From the NCBI RefSeq assembly GCF_006438785.1, contig NZ_RCZB01000001.1, positions 1,065,912-1,129,911 of the forward strand: a stretch of 64,000 nt of DNA, in the 5' to 3' direction. Of this stretch, positions 1 to 9,717 are shown piece after piece (within the stretch, counting starts at the first letter, position 1; each line of letters begins with the position of its first letter). The position numbers and the translations under genes were made by a program. Below the pieces are notes generated by a model. The model searched no databases. It saw only the letters and a program-made list of their open reading frames with translations, and was not told the DNA's origin. This DNA is from Rhodanobacter glycinis. GTDB lineage: Bacteria; Pseudomonadota; Gammaproteobacteria; Xanthomonadales; Rhodanobacteraceae.

Positions 1-1830
1 AAGGATCTTGCCGCCGACAAGCCGATGCCGCTGGCGGTGCACGTCGAGCACTACGGCATCCAGGGCCTGTCCGACGACATGCACCGGCCGCTGAAACTGG
101 CGTTGACCGGCAAGCTCGGCAAGGGCGACTACGACGTCAGCGGCAGCGTGAAACCGCAGCCGATGGAAGCCGACCTGCGCCTGAACACGCACGGCATGGA
201 CATCGCGCCGCTGCAGTCGATGATCAGCGTGCCGCTCAACGTGCGCATCGGCAGCGCCCTGCTCAGTCTGGACGGCCATGTGCGCTACAGCGACCGCGGC
301 AGCGCGCCGGCACGCATCGACTACCGTGGCCAGGCCACCCTGGGCAGGGTCAAGGTGCAGGACAAGCTGACCGGCGACGACTTCCTGCGCTGGCACTCGT
401 TGAGCGCAAGCGGCCTTACGGTGCGCTTGGGCCAGGGTGCGCCGCATGCCGATATCGGTGGCATGGTCCTGAGCGATTTCTATGCACGCGTGATCGTCAA
501 CCCGACTGGTCGCATCAACCTGCAGGATGTGGTGGCCAGTCCGGAAACCGCGCCGGTATCGGTGACACGTGAACAAAGCGCGCCGCAAGCCGCCGCCGCG
601 GCAACTGCGGCGGCAGCCAAACCGGTCGCAGTGGAAGAAGGCCCCCGGCCGGAAATCCGGATCGGCCAGATCACCGTGGCCCGCGGTCAGCTGAATTACA
701 CCGACAACTTCATCAAGCCGAACTACACCGCCAACGTCACCGACCTGGGCGGCAAGGTGGGTGCGTTCGGTACCGCCGATGGCACGCCCCCTGCCGAACT
801 GGTGCTGCAAGGGAAGCTGGACGAGAACTCGCCGGTGGATATCGGCGGCATCATCAACCCGCTGACTCCCGTGGCCTTTCTTGACATCAAGGCGAAGGCA
901 AACGGCGTCGAGCTCACCCATCTCTCGCCCTATTCCGGCAAATACGCCGGCTACCCGATCACCAACGGCCAGCTCAATGTCGACGTGCACTACCAGCTCG
1001 ATCAGCGCAAGCTGACTGCCGACAACCACATCTTCATTACCCAGCTGACCTTCGGCGACCGCATCGAGGGACCGGGCGTGAGCCACCTGCCGGTCAAGCT
1101 GGCAGTGGCCTTGCTGAAGGATGCCGACGGCAACATCGACGTCAACCTGCCGGTCTCCGGCTCGCTGGACGATCCTCAGTTCAGCATGGGCGGCCTGATC
1201 TGGCACGCCCTCGGCAACCTGCTGGCCCGAGCGGTGACTTCACCGTTCCGCCTGCTCGCCTCGATCGGCGGCGGCAGCCACCCCGATCTGGGCTATGTGG
1301 AGTTCGTGCCGGGCTCGGCCGTGCTGGATGCCGGGGCCCAGGCACGCCTGGACCAGCTGGTGAAGCTGTTGCAGAGCAAGCCCTCGCTGACTCTCGACAT
1401 CACCGGCCGCATCGACCCCGGTGTGGATGAGAGCGGACTGCGCAAGGTGATGGTCGACGACCTGATACACCAGGCCAAGGCCGACGACGATGGCAAGAAA
1501 GCAGATCCAGCCACGCTCAAGCTCACTCCCGACGAGTATGAGCACTATCTGGAACACGTCTACAAGCACACCAAGTTTCCCAAGCCGAAGAACATGATCG
1601 GCCTGACCAAGTCGCAACCTCCGGAGGAAATGCACCAGCTGCTGGAGGCAAATATGCCGGTTGACGCGACCGCGTTGCGGCAGCTCGCCGAGCGCCGCGC
1701 CCAGGCAGTGCAGGCCTGGCTGAAGGGCAAGCTCGACGACAAGCGCATGACCAAGCGGCCGCCCAAGCTGGACGCCAAGGGCATCGAGGACAAAGGCAAG
1801 ACCACCCGGGTGGACTTCGGCCTGCATTGA
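1..1830 (+). CDS. DUF748/AsmA-like envelope protein, 3' part
   Basis: The reading frame is open from the first base, so the gene begins upstream and only its last 609 codons are here. The product has the repetitive beta-rich pattern of DUF748/AsmA-like proteins, periplasm-spanning proteins of the outer-membrane/lipid-transport type. An Ala-rich linker lies around 570-620. Near the C-terminus (about 1300-1440) there is an OmpA-like stretch, [19 protein letters not shown], as is common in large DUF748 proteins. The end is Lys/Asp-rich. The family is clear; the exact role is not known from the sequence. Confidence 0.75.
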   Translation, partial: KDLAADKPMPLAVHVEHYGIQGLSDDMHRPLKLALTGKLGKGDYDVSGSVKPQPMEADLRLNTHGMDIAPLQSMISVPLNVRIGSALLSLDGHVRYSDRGSAPARIDYRGQATLGRVKVQDKLTGDDFLRWHSLSASGLTVRLGQGAPHADIGGMVLSDFYARVIVNPTGRINLQDVVASPETAPVSVTREQSAPQAAAAATAAAAKPVAVEEGPRPEIRIGQITVARGQLNYTDNFIKPNYTANVTDLGGKVGAFGTADGTPPAELVLQGKLDENSPVDIGGIINPLTPVAFLDIKAKANGVELTHLSPYSGKYAGYPITNGQLNVDVHYQLDQRKLTADNHIFITQLTFGDRIEGPGVSHLPVKLAVALLKDADGNIDVNLPVSGSLDDPQFSMGGLIWHALGNLLARAVTSPFRLLASIGGGSHPDLGYVEFVPGSAVLDAGAQARLDQLVKLLQSKPSLTLDITGRIDPGVDESGLRKVMVDDLIHQAKADDDGKKADPATLKLTPDEYEHYLEHVYKHTKFPKPKNMIGLTKSQPPEEMHQLLEANMPVDATALRQLAERRAQAVQAWLKGKLDDKRMTKRPPKLDAKGIEDKGKTTRVDFGLH

Positions 1831-1952
1831 GCCCGCAGATAAGAAGAGGCCGGCGACATGCGGGTGCGTACGCGCCGCATAACGGGCTGGTCGATTCACG
1901 GCAGGGCCAAGAGGCTTCACAATGGGCGCTTTCCCCAGCCGGAATCCTCCCC

Positions 1953-3152
1953 ATGACCTACACCGCCAAGGCACGCTACGCCAGCGAACTTCAATCCATC
2001 CGCGAACAGGGCCTGTTCAAGGCCGAGCGCATCATCACCTCGCCACAGTCCGCCGAGATCGAGCTGGAAGGCGGACGCAAGGTGCTGAACTTCTGCGCCA
2101 ACAATTACCTCGGCCTGGCCGACAACGCGGAAGTGATCCAGGCCGCGAAGGACGCGCTGGACACGCACGGCTTCGGCATGGCCAGCGTGCGTTTCATCTG
2201 CGGAACCCAGGATCTGCACAAGCAGCTGGAGGCGAAAATCGCCGACTTCTTCGGCACCGAAGACACCATCCTCTACGCCGCATGCTTCGACGCCAACGGC
2301 GGCCTGTTCGAGCCGCTGCTGGGCGAGGAAGATGCGGTGATCTCCGATGCGCTGAACCACGCTTCAATCATCGACGGCATCCGCCTGTGCAAGGCCAAAC
2401 GCTTCCGCTATGCAAACAGTGACATGGCCGACCTGGAAAAACAGCTGCAGGCAGCCGATGACGCCGGCGCGCGCACCAAGCTGATCAGCACCGACGGCAC
2501 GTTTTCGATGGATGGCTTCATTGCGAAACTGGACCAGATCACCACGCTGGCAGCCAAGTACAATGCCATGGTGCATATCGACGAATGCCACTGCACCGGC
2601 TTCCTCGGCGATACCGGCCGTGGCGCAGCCGAAGTGCACGGGGTGATGGACAAGATCGACATCTTCACCGGCACGCTGGGCAAGGCACTCGGTGGTGCGC
2701 TTGGCGGCTTCACCACCGGCCGCAAGGAAGTGATCGAGCTGCTTCGCCAGCGCTCACGCCCGTACCTGTTCTCCAACTCGCTGCCGCCGCACGTGGTTGC
2801 CGCCGCCATCAAGGTGTTCGACATGCTGAGCAGCGCTGGCGACCTGCGCAACGTGCTCAAGGAAAACACCCGCTATTTCCGCGAGCAGATGAGCGCGGCC
2901 GGCTTCGACATCAAGCCGGGCGTGCACCCGATCGTGCCGGTGATGATCTACGACGCGAAACAGGCACAGGCGATGGCTGCCGGCTTGCTGGAGGAAGGCA
3001 TCTACGTCACCGGTTTCTTCTATCCGGTGGTACCGCAGGGTCAGGCACGGATACGCACGCAGATGAGTGCGGCACATACCCGCGAACATCTCGATCACGC
3101 AATTGCCGCGTTCACCAAGGTCGGTCGGCAGCTGGGCGTGATCGGCGCCTGA
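1953..3152 (+). CDS. kbl: 2-amino-3-ketobutyrate CoA ligase (glycine C-acetyltransferase)
   Basis: This PLP enzyme cleaves 2-amino-3-ketobutyrate with CoA to glycine and acetyl-CoA, the second step of threonine degradation. The 399-residue length matches E. coli Kbl (398). The alpha-oxoamine synthase landmarks are present: [11 protein letters not shown] near the N-terminus, the [10 protein letters not shown] segment, [12 protein letters not shown] and the PLP-lysine motif [13 protein letters not shown]. The ATG at 1953 was chosen because the product then begins [13 protein letters not shown], as in the family; the frame is open further upstream but is not conserved-looking there. The usual partner tdh is not adjacent, so it must lie elsewhere or be replaced. 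Confidence 0.93.
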   Translation: MTYTAKARYASELQSIREQGLFKAERIITSPQSAEIELEGGRKVLNFCANNYLGLADNAEVIQAAKDALDTHGFGMASVRFICGTQDLHKQLEAKIADFFGTEDTILYAACFDANGGLFEPLLGEEDAVISDALNHASIIDGIRLCKAKRFRYANSDMADLEKQLQAADDAGARTKLISTDGTFSMDGFIAKLDQITTLAAKYNAMVHIDECHCTGFLGDTGRGAAEVHGVMDKIDIFTGTLGKALGGALGGFTTGRKEVIELLRQRSRPYLFSNSLPPHVVAAAIKVFDMLSSAGDLRNVLKENTRYFREQMSAAGFDIKPGVHPIVPVMIYDAKQAQAMAAGLLEEGIYVTGFFYPVVPQGQARIRTQMSAAHTREHLDHAIAAFTKVGRQLGVIGA

Positions 3153-3167
3153 TCCTGCCGAACCCCT

Positions 3168-3245
3168 GTGGGAGCGGCTTCAGCCGCGATGCTCTCGGTT
3201 TTGACAAAGTTGGTTCAAGAGCATCGCGGCTGGAGCCGTTCCTAC
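3168..3245. repeat. REPIN-like inverted pair of REP palindromes (copy 1)
   Basis: Two arms of one REP-type sequence face each other. The left arm (3168-3191) reads GTGGGAGCGGCTTCAGCCGC followed by GATG. The right arm (3222-3245) is its near-exact reverse complement with one change, giving a foldable unit of 78 bp. It lies between kbl and the convergent pseudouridine synthase gene. Two further copies occur at 23196-23266 and 26126-26194. Such elements are mobilised in trans by RAYT transposases; no RAYT gene is visible here. Confidence 0.85.
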
Positions 3246-3250
3246 CTCCC

Positions 3251-4024
3251 TCATCTGCTGCGGGTATCGAGTGCATTGACCTCGTCGGCACTCAGCCGCC
3301 GCCACTGACCCTTCGCCAATTCGCCCAACGTCAATGGCCCGATCGCCACCCGGATCAGGCGCAACACGTCGAAACCCAACGCCGCCAGCAGGCGACGGAT
3401 GTGCCGGTTGCGGCCTTCATCCAGCACCACTTCCAGCCATGCGTTCTTCTCGCCGACACGCAGCAGCGTCGCTCTTCGTGCCTTCAGCAGATCGCCTGCA
3501 TCGTTGATGCCTGTCTGCATCGCCGCCAGCACCGCCGCATCCGGCAGGCCCGCAACCTGGACGTGGTAGGTCTTGTCCAGATGCGCGGACGGAGCAGTGA
3601 TGCCTGCCGCCCAGGTGGTGTCGTTGCTAAGCAGCAGCAAACCCTCGCTGGCCTTGTCCAGTCGGCCCACCGGTCCGACCCACGGCAGTCCGGCCGCAGC
3701 CAGTGCGGTGTAGACCGTGTCGCGGCCCTGCTCGTCGGCCGCGCTCACCACCAGCCCACGCGGCTTATTGAACGCAACATAGACACTTTCCACGGATTCA
3801 ACGGCATGCCCATCAACCACGATGCGATGTTGATCGATCAGCGTCGGGTGATACGGGTCGCGCACGATACGCCCATCGACACTGACCCGACCAGCGCGTA
3901 TCCACTGCTCTGCCTGGCTGCGCGAGCATGTGCCGCGCTTGGACAAGACGCGTGCGAGTCCGTGCCTTGGCGAGGATGTCGCAGGTGCAGCGGAACGCGT
4001 GGAACGAAAAGGTGGGAGAGACAT
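3251..4024 (-). CDS. RsuA/RluB/E/F-family pseudouridine synthase
   Basis: An S4 RNA-binding domain (residues about 20-75, including LSKRGTCSRSQAEQWI) precedes the catalytic domain. The catalytic domain carries GRLDKASEGLLLL, whose Asp is the family nucleophile, then DEGRNRHIRRLLAALG. The enzyme should isomerise a uridine in rRNA; whether it is RluE-, RluF- or RsuA-like cannot be decided from sequence alone. The ATG at 4024 (MSLPPF) is preferred over an upstream start because the extra residues look unlike the family. The Ser/Arg-rich N-terminal extension before S4 is probably disordered. Confidence 0.85.
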   Translation of the reverse strand: MSLPPFRSTRSAAPATSSPRHGLARVLSKRGTCSRSQAEQWIRAGRVSVDGRIVRDPYHPTLIDQHRIVVDGHAVESVESVYVAFNKPRGLVVSAADEQGRDTVYTALAAAGLPWVGPVGRLDKASEGLLLLSNDTTWAAGITAPSAHLDKTYHVQVAGLPDAAVLAAMQTGINDAGDLLKARRATLLRVGEKNAWLEVVLDEGRNRHIRRLLAALGFDVLRLIRVAIGPLTLGELAKGQWRRLSADEVNALDTRSR

Positions 4025-4140
4025 TCCACTAGCGTATAAGCCGGAGCCACGGCACGACAAGGATCATCGTGGCATAACATGTCGACCCTGTGGTGGATCC
4101 CCAGGCAGCACGCGTACTGGTAGTGGTAGCCAAATAAAAA

Positions 4141-4166
4141 AACCCGGCCGAAGCCGGGTTTTTCGT
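4141..4166 (-). terminator. Rho-independent terminator of the OmpA-type gene
   Basis: AACCCGGC and GCCGGGTT form a perfect 8-bp stem around a CGAA loop at 4141-4160. On the minus strand it is followed by a long T tract (4134-4141 complement), and a shorter T run follows on the plus strand, so it may work in both directions. It lies 21 bases past the ompA-type stop codon. Confidence 0.88.
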
Positions 4167-4186
4167 GTTGCTTTACCGAGGTTCGA

Positions 4187-5338
4187 TTACTGCTGAACCT
4201 GCAGCTCCGTACGACGGTTCTGCGCACGACCGGAGTCGGTTGCATTGTCGCCGATCGGGTTGGTCTCGCCGTGGCCAATCGGGCCTTCCAGACGGCTGGC
4301 GTCGATGCCGTGACCGGTCAGGTAGTTGTAGACGATCGAGGCGCGACGCTCGGACAGGCTCTGGTTGTACTCGTCCGTGCCCTTCGAGTCGGTGTAACCG
4401 GCAACCGTCACATGCACCTGCGGGTAACGCTGCAGGGTGTCAACGGCCTGGTTCAGAACCGCGATCGAGTCGGCGCTCGGCTCAGCCAGCGACTTGGAGA
4501 TGTCGGTTTCACCCTTCTTCGGGCGATCGAACTTGAAGTTCACGCCGCGCAGGTCGATCACGACCTTCTGCGGGCAACCATCGGGACCAACGATCGTACC
4601 GGAAGCAGTACCCGGGCACTTGTCGTCGCAGTCGTTCACGCTGTCGCCGTCACTATCCTTGGTCGAGCAATCGGCCGGGGGCGGAGTGGCCGCCACAGGT
4701 GCCGCTGCCGCTGCCGGAGCGCCGAAGCGCGAGACGATGCTGAAGCCCAGGAACCAATCACCATAACCGTCTTGCGCCGGCTGGGTCTTGTTGTCCCAGT
4801 CATAACGGTAGCCGCCTTCGATGCGGATGTCGGAGCTGTCTGTGACCGTCTTGGATACACCGCCACCCAGCTCAGCCGCCGGTGACCAGCCGCTGTCGCC
4901 AGACGACTGATGATGGCTGCCCATGACGCCGGCCAGCAGGTAAGGGCGCCATGCGTTCCAGTCACCCGCATAGAAACGCACCGCGGCACCAACGCTATTG
5001 TTGGACCAGGCATTATGGGAATGGCCACTACCGCCGTTCACGACGCTGTTATCAACCTTGCGCTTGGTACGGTCAACAAACAAGTCGATCGACGCGTTCG
5101 GTGAAATGAAACGACCCACGCCCAACCCGTAATAGATCTGACGGCTGTTGGTGTTGCGATCGGTGTCGTTGTAATAACCGCCCACGGTCGGGGCGATATA
5201 CCAGCGACCATCATAGGTCGAGGTAGCCATGTCGGTGGTCGCGGCATCGGCGGGAGCGGCAGTGGTGTCCTGCGCATGAACGGCACCTACGCCGCCCAGG
5301 GCCAGCGCAATCAGAAAGTACAAGCCCTTACGTTTCAT
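4187..5338 (-). CDS. OmpA-family outer-membrane porin
   Basis: A 383-residue protein with a signal peptide ending near AVHAQ, an N-terminal beta-barrel of about 180 residues (alternating pattern, GRWYIAPTVGGYYNDT onward), an Ala/Pro linker, and a short Asp/Cys-rich stretch (DSDGDSVNDCDDKCPGTASG) like a calcium-binding thrombospondin type 3 repeat. A C-terminal OmpA peptidoglycan-binding domain follows, with VTVAGYTDSKGTDEYNQSLS and a closing NRRTELQV. It should tie the outer membrane to the cell wall. The ATG at 5338 has AGGAG 8 bases upstream; an ATG 15 bases earlier in frame overlaps that ribosome site and was rejected. Confidence 0.92.
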   Translation of the reverse strand: MKRKGLYFLIALALGGVGAVHAQDTTAAPADAATTDMATSTYDGRWYIAPTVGGYYNDTDRNTNSRQIYYGLGVGRFISPNASIDLFVDRTKRKVDNSVVNGGSGHSHNAWSNNSVGAAVRFYAGDWNAWRPYLLAGVMGSHHQSSGDSGWSPAAELGGGVSKTVTDSSDIRIEGGYRYDWDNKTQPAQDGYGDWFLGFSIVSRFGAPAAAAAPVAATPPPADCSTKDSDGDSVNDCDDKCPGTASGTIVGPDGCPQKVVIDLRGVNFKFDRPKKGETDISKSLAEPSADSIAVLNQAVDTLQRYPQVHVTVAGYTDSKGTDEYNQSLSERRASIVYNYLTGHGIDASRLEGPIGHGETNPIGDNATDSGRAQNRRTELQVQQ

Positions 5339-5353
5339 CAGGTGTCTCCTCAT

Positions 5354-5685
5354 TTATTAGGTTTTCGCGTCCGTTCAACCCCAACCGGAAGTCGCGCGTC
5401 AGAACTGAACTACGTCATTCAGAGCTTTTAAAGCCCCTGCTTGGCGTTTATGCGACAAGCGGCGGGGAGTGTAGCAAAATCGTTAAGTGGTTGGCGCTTT
5501 AACACCTTTGCAACTAAATCCCGGTGAGACTTCGTTCAGGAAAGTTTATTGGGATGCGGGTGATCAAGCTTTCTAGCTGGCACACGCTGTTTGGCACGTG
5601 TTCGACGGTTGAGCGAAACAGAATTGGCAGGGGCGGTAGCCACCATGTGCTTCCGCCCTGCCTTAATCTTCCACTCACATCGTCT
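5354..5685. other. Gene-free stretch between ompA-type gene and prpD
   Basis: No convincing coding sequence is present. It must contain the ompA-type promoter, since that gene reads away from it, and the prpD 3' end. A GC-rich imperfect hairpin at about 5625-5663 (GGCAGGGGCGG against CCGCCCTGCC) could end prpD transcription but has no T run. Base composition is lower in GC than the surrounding genes, as expected for a promoter region. Confidence 0.5.
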
Positions 5686-7137
5686 TTACAACGTGAAGAG
5701 CGCCATGAAGTGCTGCACGGGCATTGCATCGAGGGTTGCCGGGTCCTTCGTCGCTGCCATGATCGCCTTGACCCGATGCGCCGGCAAATGGCCGCGCATC
5801 GCCGCCTCGAATTTCTGCAGCAATACCGGGATGCCCTCGACCCGGCGCTTGCGGTGTCCGATCGGATAATCGATCGAGACCTTTTCGGTGCTGCTGCCGT
5901 CCTTGAAGAACACCTGCACTGAATTGCCGATATAGCGTTTGGCAGGATCGAAATAGTCCCGCGTGAACTGGGGATTTTCGACAACCGTCATCTTGTCCCG
6001 CAAAGCATCGATACGCGGATCGGCGGCGATGTCGTCGTTGTAGTCGCTGGCCACCAGCCGACCGTAGATCAACGGTACTGCCACCATGTACTGGATGCAG
6101 TGGTCGCGGTCGGCATAGTTGGCCAGCGGGCCGGTCTTGTCGATGATGCGGCAACCGGCTTCCTGCGTCTCGATGACGATCTTGTCTATGTGGTCAATCT
6201 TGTCGGCGACCATGCTGTGCAGCTGCATCGCGCATTCCACCGCCGTCTGCGCATGGAACTCGGCCGGGTAACTGATCTTGAACAGTACGTTCTCCATCAC
6301 GTAGCTGCCAAACGGGCGCTCGAACTCGAACGGCTTGCCCTTGAACGCCACGTCGTAGAAGCCCCATGTCTTCGCGCTGAGCGCTGAAGGATAACCCGCC
6401 ACGCCACGATGGACAGCATTGATCGCGTGGGTCACCGCGCGGCGGCAGGCATCGCCGGCAGCCCAGCTCTTGCGGGGACCGGTGTTCGGCGCGTGACGAT
6501 AGGTGCGCAGCGCACCGTTGTCGATCCAGCTGTGTGAAACAGCCGTGATTATCTGCTCCTTGTCACCGCCGAGCATCGCGGTGGCAACCGCAGTGGAGGC
6601 CAGCCGCACCAGGATCACATGATCCTGGCCAACCCGGTTGAAGCTGTTCAGCAGCGCGTAGCAGCCCTGAATCTCGTGCGCCTTGATCGCATAGTCGAGC
6701 ACGTCGCGCACGGTCAACGGCTGACCACCCTCGCGTTCCGCCTTGCGGCTGAGGTAATCGGCCACGGCGAGGATGCTGCCGAGGTTGTCCGACGGGTGCC
6801 CCCACTCGGCCGCCAGCCAGGTGTCATTGAAGTCCAGCCAGCGGATCTGCGCGCCAATCGCGAACGCAGCCTGCGCCGGATCGAGCTCATGGCTGGTGCC
6901 CGGCACGCGGGCACCGCCCGGCAGCGTGGCACCAGGCACTAACGGGCCAAGGTGCTTCACGCATTCGGGAAACTTCATCGCCAGCATCGCAGTGCCAAGC
7001 GAATCGAGCAGCATGTAGCGCGCGGTGTCGTAAGCCTCCTTCGAATCGATCTTGTAGTCGACCACGTAATCGGCGATATCGACCAGCGGTTGGTCGGGAT
7101 CGGGACGGACGGCGGAACGGATGTCGTGCGCACTCAT
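5686..7137 (-). CDS. prpD: 2-methylcitrate dehydratase
   Basis: Dehydrates 2-methylcitrate in the methylcitrate cycle for propionate. The 483 residues equal the length of E. coli PrpD. MmgE/PrpD family blocks are visible: DYKIDSKEAYDTARYMLLDS, RWLDFNDTWLAAEWGHPSDN, KSWAAGDACRRAVTHA and SYPAEFHAQTAVECAMQ. The start at 7137 (MSAHDIRSAVRP) fits the family; upstream codons do not. prpB and prpC lie on the same strand about 6 kb upstream, with terC and a Fap-like operon between them, so prpD probably has its own promoter here. Confidence 0.95.
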   Translation of the reverse strand: MSAHDIRSAVRPDPDQPLVDIADYVVDYKIDSKEAYDTARYMLLDSLGTAMLAMKFPECVKHLGPLVPGATLPGGARVPGTSHELDPAQAAFAIGAQIRWLDFNDTWLAAEWGHPSDNLGSILAVADYLSRKAEREGGQPLTVRDVLDYAIKAHEIQGCYALLNSFNRVGQDHVILVRLASTAVATAMLGGDKEQIITAVSHSWIDNGALRTYRHAPNTGPRKSWAAGDACRRAVTHAINAVHRGVAGYPSALSAKTWGFYDVAFKGKPFEFERPFGSYVMENVLFKISYPAEFHAQTAVECAMQLHSMVADKIDHIDKIVIETQEAGCRIIDKTGPLANYADRDHCIQYMVAVPLIYGRLVASDYNDDIAADPRIDALRDKMTVVENPQFTRDYFDPAKRYIGNSVQVFFKDGSSTEKVSIDYPIGHRKRRVEGIPVLLQKFEAAMRGHLPAHRVKAIMAATKDPATLDAMPVQHFMALFTL

Positions 7138-7235
7138 GACGGATCTCGCAACAGGGGAAACCGCCATTTTAGCTGACTGGCGCATGGTTCGTTGCTTGAC
7201 CGCGACACCGCACGCCCGGACAATCAATCAAACAC

Positions 7236-7352
7236 ATCCCAGAAGGGAGTAGTTCCCGGCGCAGGTTCATCTGCTCCGGTGTGGTGATCGTCAACACGAG
7301 CGACGCTTCGCTCCGGTCACCTCGGCAGCCATGCTGCGAACGAGACTTTTGT
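7236..7352 (+). ncRNA. yybP-ykoY manganese riboswitch
   Basis: The leader of the terC-type gene has the conserved elements of the yybP-ykoY aptamer in order: AAGGGAGTAG at 7243-7252, ATCGTCAACACGA at 7287-7299, a GC-rich paired middle, and the closing CGAACGAGACTTT at 7337-7349. Known members bind Mn2+ and turn on Mn exporters of the TerC/Alx/MntP type, which fits the downstream gene. The outer boundaries are approximate. Confidence 0.87.
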
Positions 7353-7413
7353 GGTGGATACGGGCCGCGCGCGTCCGTGTTCACTGCATTGTCCGACGCG
7401 CATGGAAACCCGC

Positions 7414-8103
7414 ATGGAATTCACTGGTACCGATTTCTTCTCCGGCCTGCTGGCCATCATTCTGCTTGACCTCGTGCTGGCTGGCGACAATGCCATCGTC
7501 ATCGCCATGGCAGCCAGCCGACTGCCGAAGGCCCTGCAAAAGAAGGCTGTGTTCTGGGGCACGTTCGGCGCCGTCGCAGTTCGTTTTTCACTCACCGCTG
7601 TAGTTGTCTACCTGCTCAAGCTGCCAGGACTGATGCTGGTTGGTGGTGTCCTTTTGCTGCCGATCGCGTGGAAACTGCTGCGCCATGATATCGACGACGA
7701 TCCCAACATCAGCGCTGCCGAATCGTTCTGGAACGCCTTGCGCACGATCATCGTTGCCGATGCGTTGATGGGCATGGACAACGTACTGGCGATCGCCGGT
7801 GCATCAAAGGGGCATCTGGGCCTGGTCATCATCGGCCTGTTGATCAGCGTGCCACTGGTCGTATGGGGCTCAACCCTGATCCTGAAGTTGATCGACCGCT
7901 TCCCGATAATCATGTACATCGGTGCCGGCGCGATCGCGTTCACCGCTGGCCGGATGATTTCGCACGATCGCTGGTTGAGTGTCTGGTTCGACGCGCACAG
8001 TTGGGTGAAGTACGCCCTGGACGCGCTGCTGGTGATCGGTGTTTGCGGTGGGGGCTGGCTGATGCAGCGACGACGCGAGCGGCTGAAGGCCCTCGCCAGA
8101 TGA
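7414..8103 (+). CDS. TerC/YjbE-family integral membrane metal exporter
   Basis: A 229-residue protein with about seven hydrophobic segments. The two acidic metal-site repeats of the family are present: LVLAGDNAIVIAMA near the N-terminus and DALMGMDNVLAIAGAS about 100 residues later. YjbE-type members export Mn2+, and the yybP-ykoY riboswitch immediately upstream supports this. The ATG at 7414 has GGAAAC 5-10 bases upstream and gives the usual family N-terminus (MEFTGTDFFSGLLAI); the ATG at 7402 is the alternative. It is divergent from prpD. Confidence 0.88.
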   Translation: MEFTGTDFFSGLLAIILLDLVLAGDNAIVIAMAASRLPKALQKKAVFWGTFGAVAVRFSLTAVVVYLLKLPGLMLVGGVLLLPIAWKLLRHDIDDDPNISAAESFWNALRTIIVADALMGMDNVLAIAGASKGHLGLVIIGLLISVPLVVWGSTLILKLIDRFPIIMYIGAGAIAFTAGRMISHDRWLSVWFDAHSWVKYALDALLVIGVCGGGWLMQRRRERLKALAR

Positions 8104-8145
8104 CGACGTATCCGAGCGTGAAGCTGCAAGGCTTTGGAGTCGCGC

Positions 8146-8247
8146 ATGAAGCTTTGCTGCATGCCCGGCGCCTGCTCATTTGCCAATTACATCGAACTGA
8201 ATGGATTGACCACCCCGGCCGATGTCAAAGACCTCCAGAGTCACTGG
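8146..8247 (+). pseudogene. Probable 5' relic of a glutathione S-transferase gene
   Basis: An ATG at 8146 opens a frame reading MKLCCMPGACSFANYIEL, which closely matches the start of bacterial glutathione S-transferases (MKLYY.PGACSLA..I.L). After about 20 residues the likeness is lost, and the frame runs into the antisense of the fapF-like gene 100 bases on. The rest of a 200-residue transferase is absent, so this is best read as a truncated remnant at the junction with the Fap-like operon. The identification rests on a short stretch only. Confidence 0.4.
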
Positions 8248-9648
8248 TCAGTACATCATCGGCACCCTGACCGTCACGGTGGCATCCGGCGTGTCGCGGG
8301 TCACGCCGACGCCGAGTGTGAAGTTCATGGTGCGCCTGTCGTTGAAACGATAGGACCCGCCGATCAGCAGGGTGCCCAACACGCTCTTGGCCGAGCCGGC
8401 CACGGTCTTGCCGTTCTGTTTGGTGATACCGACAAAGCTCTGGTCGTAGCCGATGCTGATCGACGCCTTGTCATTCAACGCAAGCCCCATGCCGACGCTG
8501 ACATCGGCAATGTCGCCCACCCGCACCGTGCCAAGCTGCTCCTTGCCCCCGAGCAGTACAGTGCGGCTGACGTCGTGACGCGGGAAATTGTGCAGGTAGC
8601 TGAGGTTGCCGAAGAACACCACCGGGTCGGAGGGGTACAACCAGGTAATGCCCGGCTGCAGCGAATAGAAACCCGAGCCGGTTGGCAGCTGTAGCGGCAG
8701 ACCGGTACCGGTCGCATTCTGCACGCAGCGGTTGACACAATCGGTGGTGACCTCGAACGGATCCCGCCCGGTGCGCGACTTGAAGCGCAGCCAGCCCACG
8801 TAATACGGCCGGTCGGCACCACCGTCGTTGATCTGGTAACGCGCGGTAGCCTCGATATCGCCGATGCCATGACCACTGGAGGTGAATACCTTGTCGGTGG
8901 CACTGCCAGTGAAAATCTCGCGGCTGATCGTGTCGGTGTGGCCGTAGACGTACGGGATCCGCAGTTCCATCTCCAGCCGGTTGGTGAGCCCGTAGCGCAA
9001 CGCGACTGCCCCCGTCTGCGTCGTCGTCTTGACTTGTCGCGCGTCGATCAGGCCGATCAGGATGGCCGGTATCACCGTATAGCCGATCAGGGCGACCCGG
9101 TCGGCCGATGAATATCCAAACTGATAGGACGGCTCCACCACCAGCTTGCCGCGTGGGGTCAGCACGCCAGGCTGGTTGAAGATCGGTGCCACGGCCGGCG
9201 GGCGCTCATCGTGTTCAGGCGCCTGCCCCACCGTACGCTCCGGCGCCTGCCCTGCGGGGACGACGTTGTCGGCAATCGCGTTGCCCGTGGGCATCGGCAG
9301 CGCGCTGGCCATCGAGCCGCCGGCCCTGACGTTGCCGGCACGCTGCTGCTCGAGTACGTCCAGACCAACCGCATGGCGCAACGCGCGGTAGTCGGCCTGC
9401 TGCGTTGCGAGTGCACGTTTCATGGCCTCGATCTGCGCACTCTGCGCGGCGAGCTGGCCTCGCATGGTCTCGATGCGCGCGTCCTGCTCGAGCATGCTCT
9501 TGCGGATCACTGCCGACAGTTCAGCCGAACTCGTCGGCGACGGATGGTCCGTTGGCGGCACCGGATTCTGCGCGTGGGCCACCCCGCCAAGCAACAGCAG
9601 CCCCGTGCAACCGGTCGAGCACCTGCTTCGCCATGATTTGCGGGACAT
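8248..9648 (-). CDS. FapF-like outer-membrane channel with N-terminal coiled coil
   Basis: A 466-residue exported protein, last gene of the Fap-like operon. The signal peptide ends near residue 26 (VAHAQ). Residues 44-92 form a strong heptad coiled coil (SMLEQDARIETMRGQLAAQS and on), followed by an Ala/Pro linker. Residues about 165-466 form a beta-barrel of alternating strands that ends VTVRVPMMY. This architecture, coiled coil plus barrel after a FapD- and a FapE-type gene, is that of FapF, the trimeric pore that exports Fap amyloid subunits in Pseudomonas. AGGAAA sits 6 bases before the ATG. Generic databases may call it a transporter or porin. Confidence 0.75.
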   Translation of the reverse strand: MSRKSWRSRCSTGCTGLLLLGGVAHAQNPVPPTDHPSPTSSAELSAVIRKSMLEQDARIETMRGQLAAQSAQIEAMKRALATQQADYRALRHAVGLDVLEQQRAGNVRAGGSMASALPMPTGNAIADNVVPAGQAPERTVGQAPEHDERPPAVAPIFNQPGVLTPRGKLVVEPSYQFGYSSADRVALIGYTVIPAILIGLIDARQVKTTTQTGAVALRYGLTNRLEMELRIPYVYGHTDTISREIFTGSATDKVFTSSGHGIGDIEATARYQINDGGADRPYYVGWLRFKSRTGRDPFEVTTDCVNRCVQNATGTGLPLQLPTGSGFYSLQPGITWLYPSDPVVFFGNLSYLHNFPRHDVSRTVLLGGKEQLGTVRVGDIADVSVGMGLALNDKASISIGYDQSFVGITKQNGKTVAGSAKSVLGTLLIGGSYRFNDRRTMNFTLGVGVTRDTPDATVTVRVPMMY

Positions 9649-9717
9649 CGCGTTTCCTCATTGATCGGAGGGCACCCTGCTGCGGCGGCGCATGCCGGCT
9701 CCGTTCGGGGTCAGTAA

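Noticed and set aside
4165..4195. tRNA-like GGTTCGATTAC
   Set aside because: It lies at the ompA-type gene's 3' end, without a cloverleaf or acceptor stem around it.
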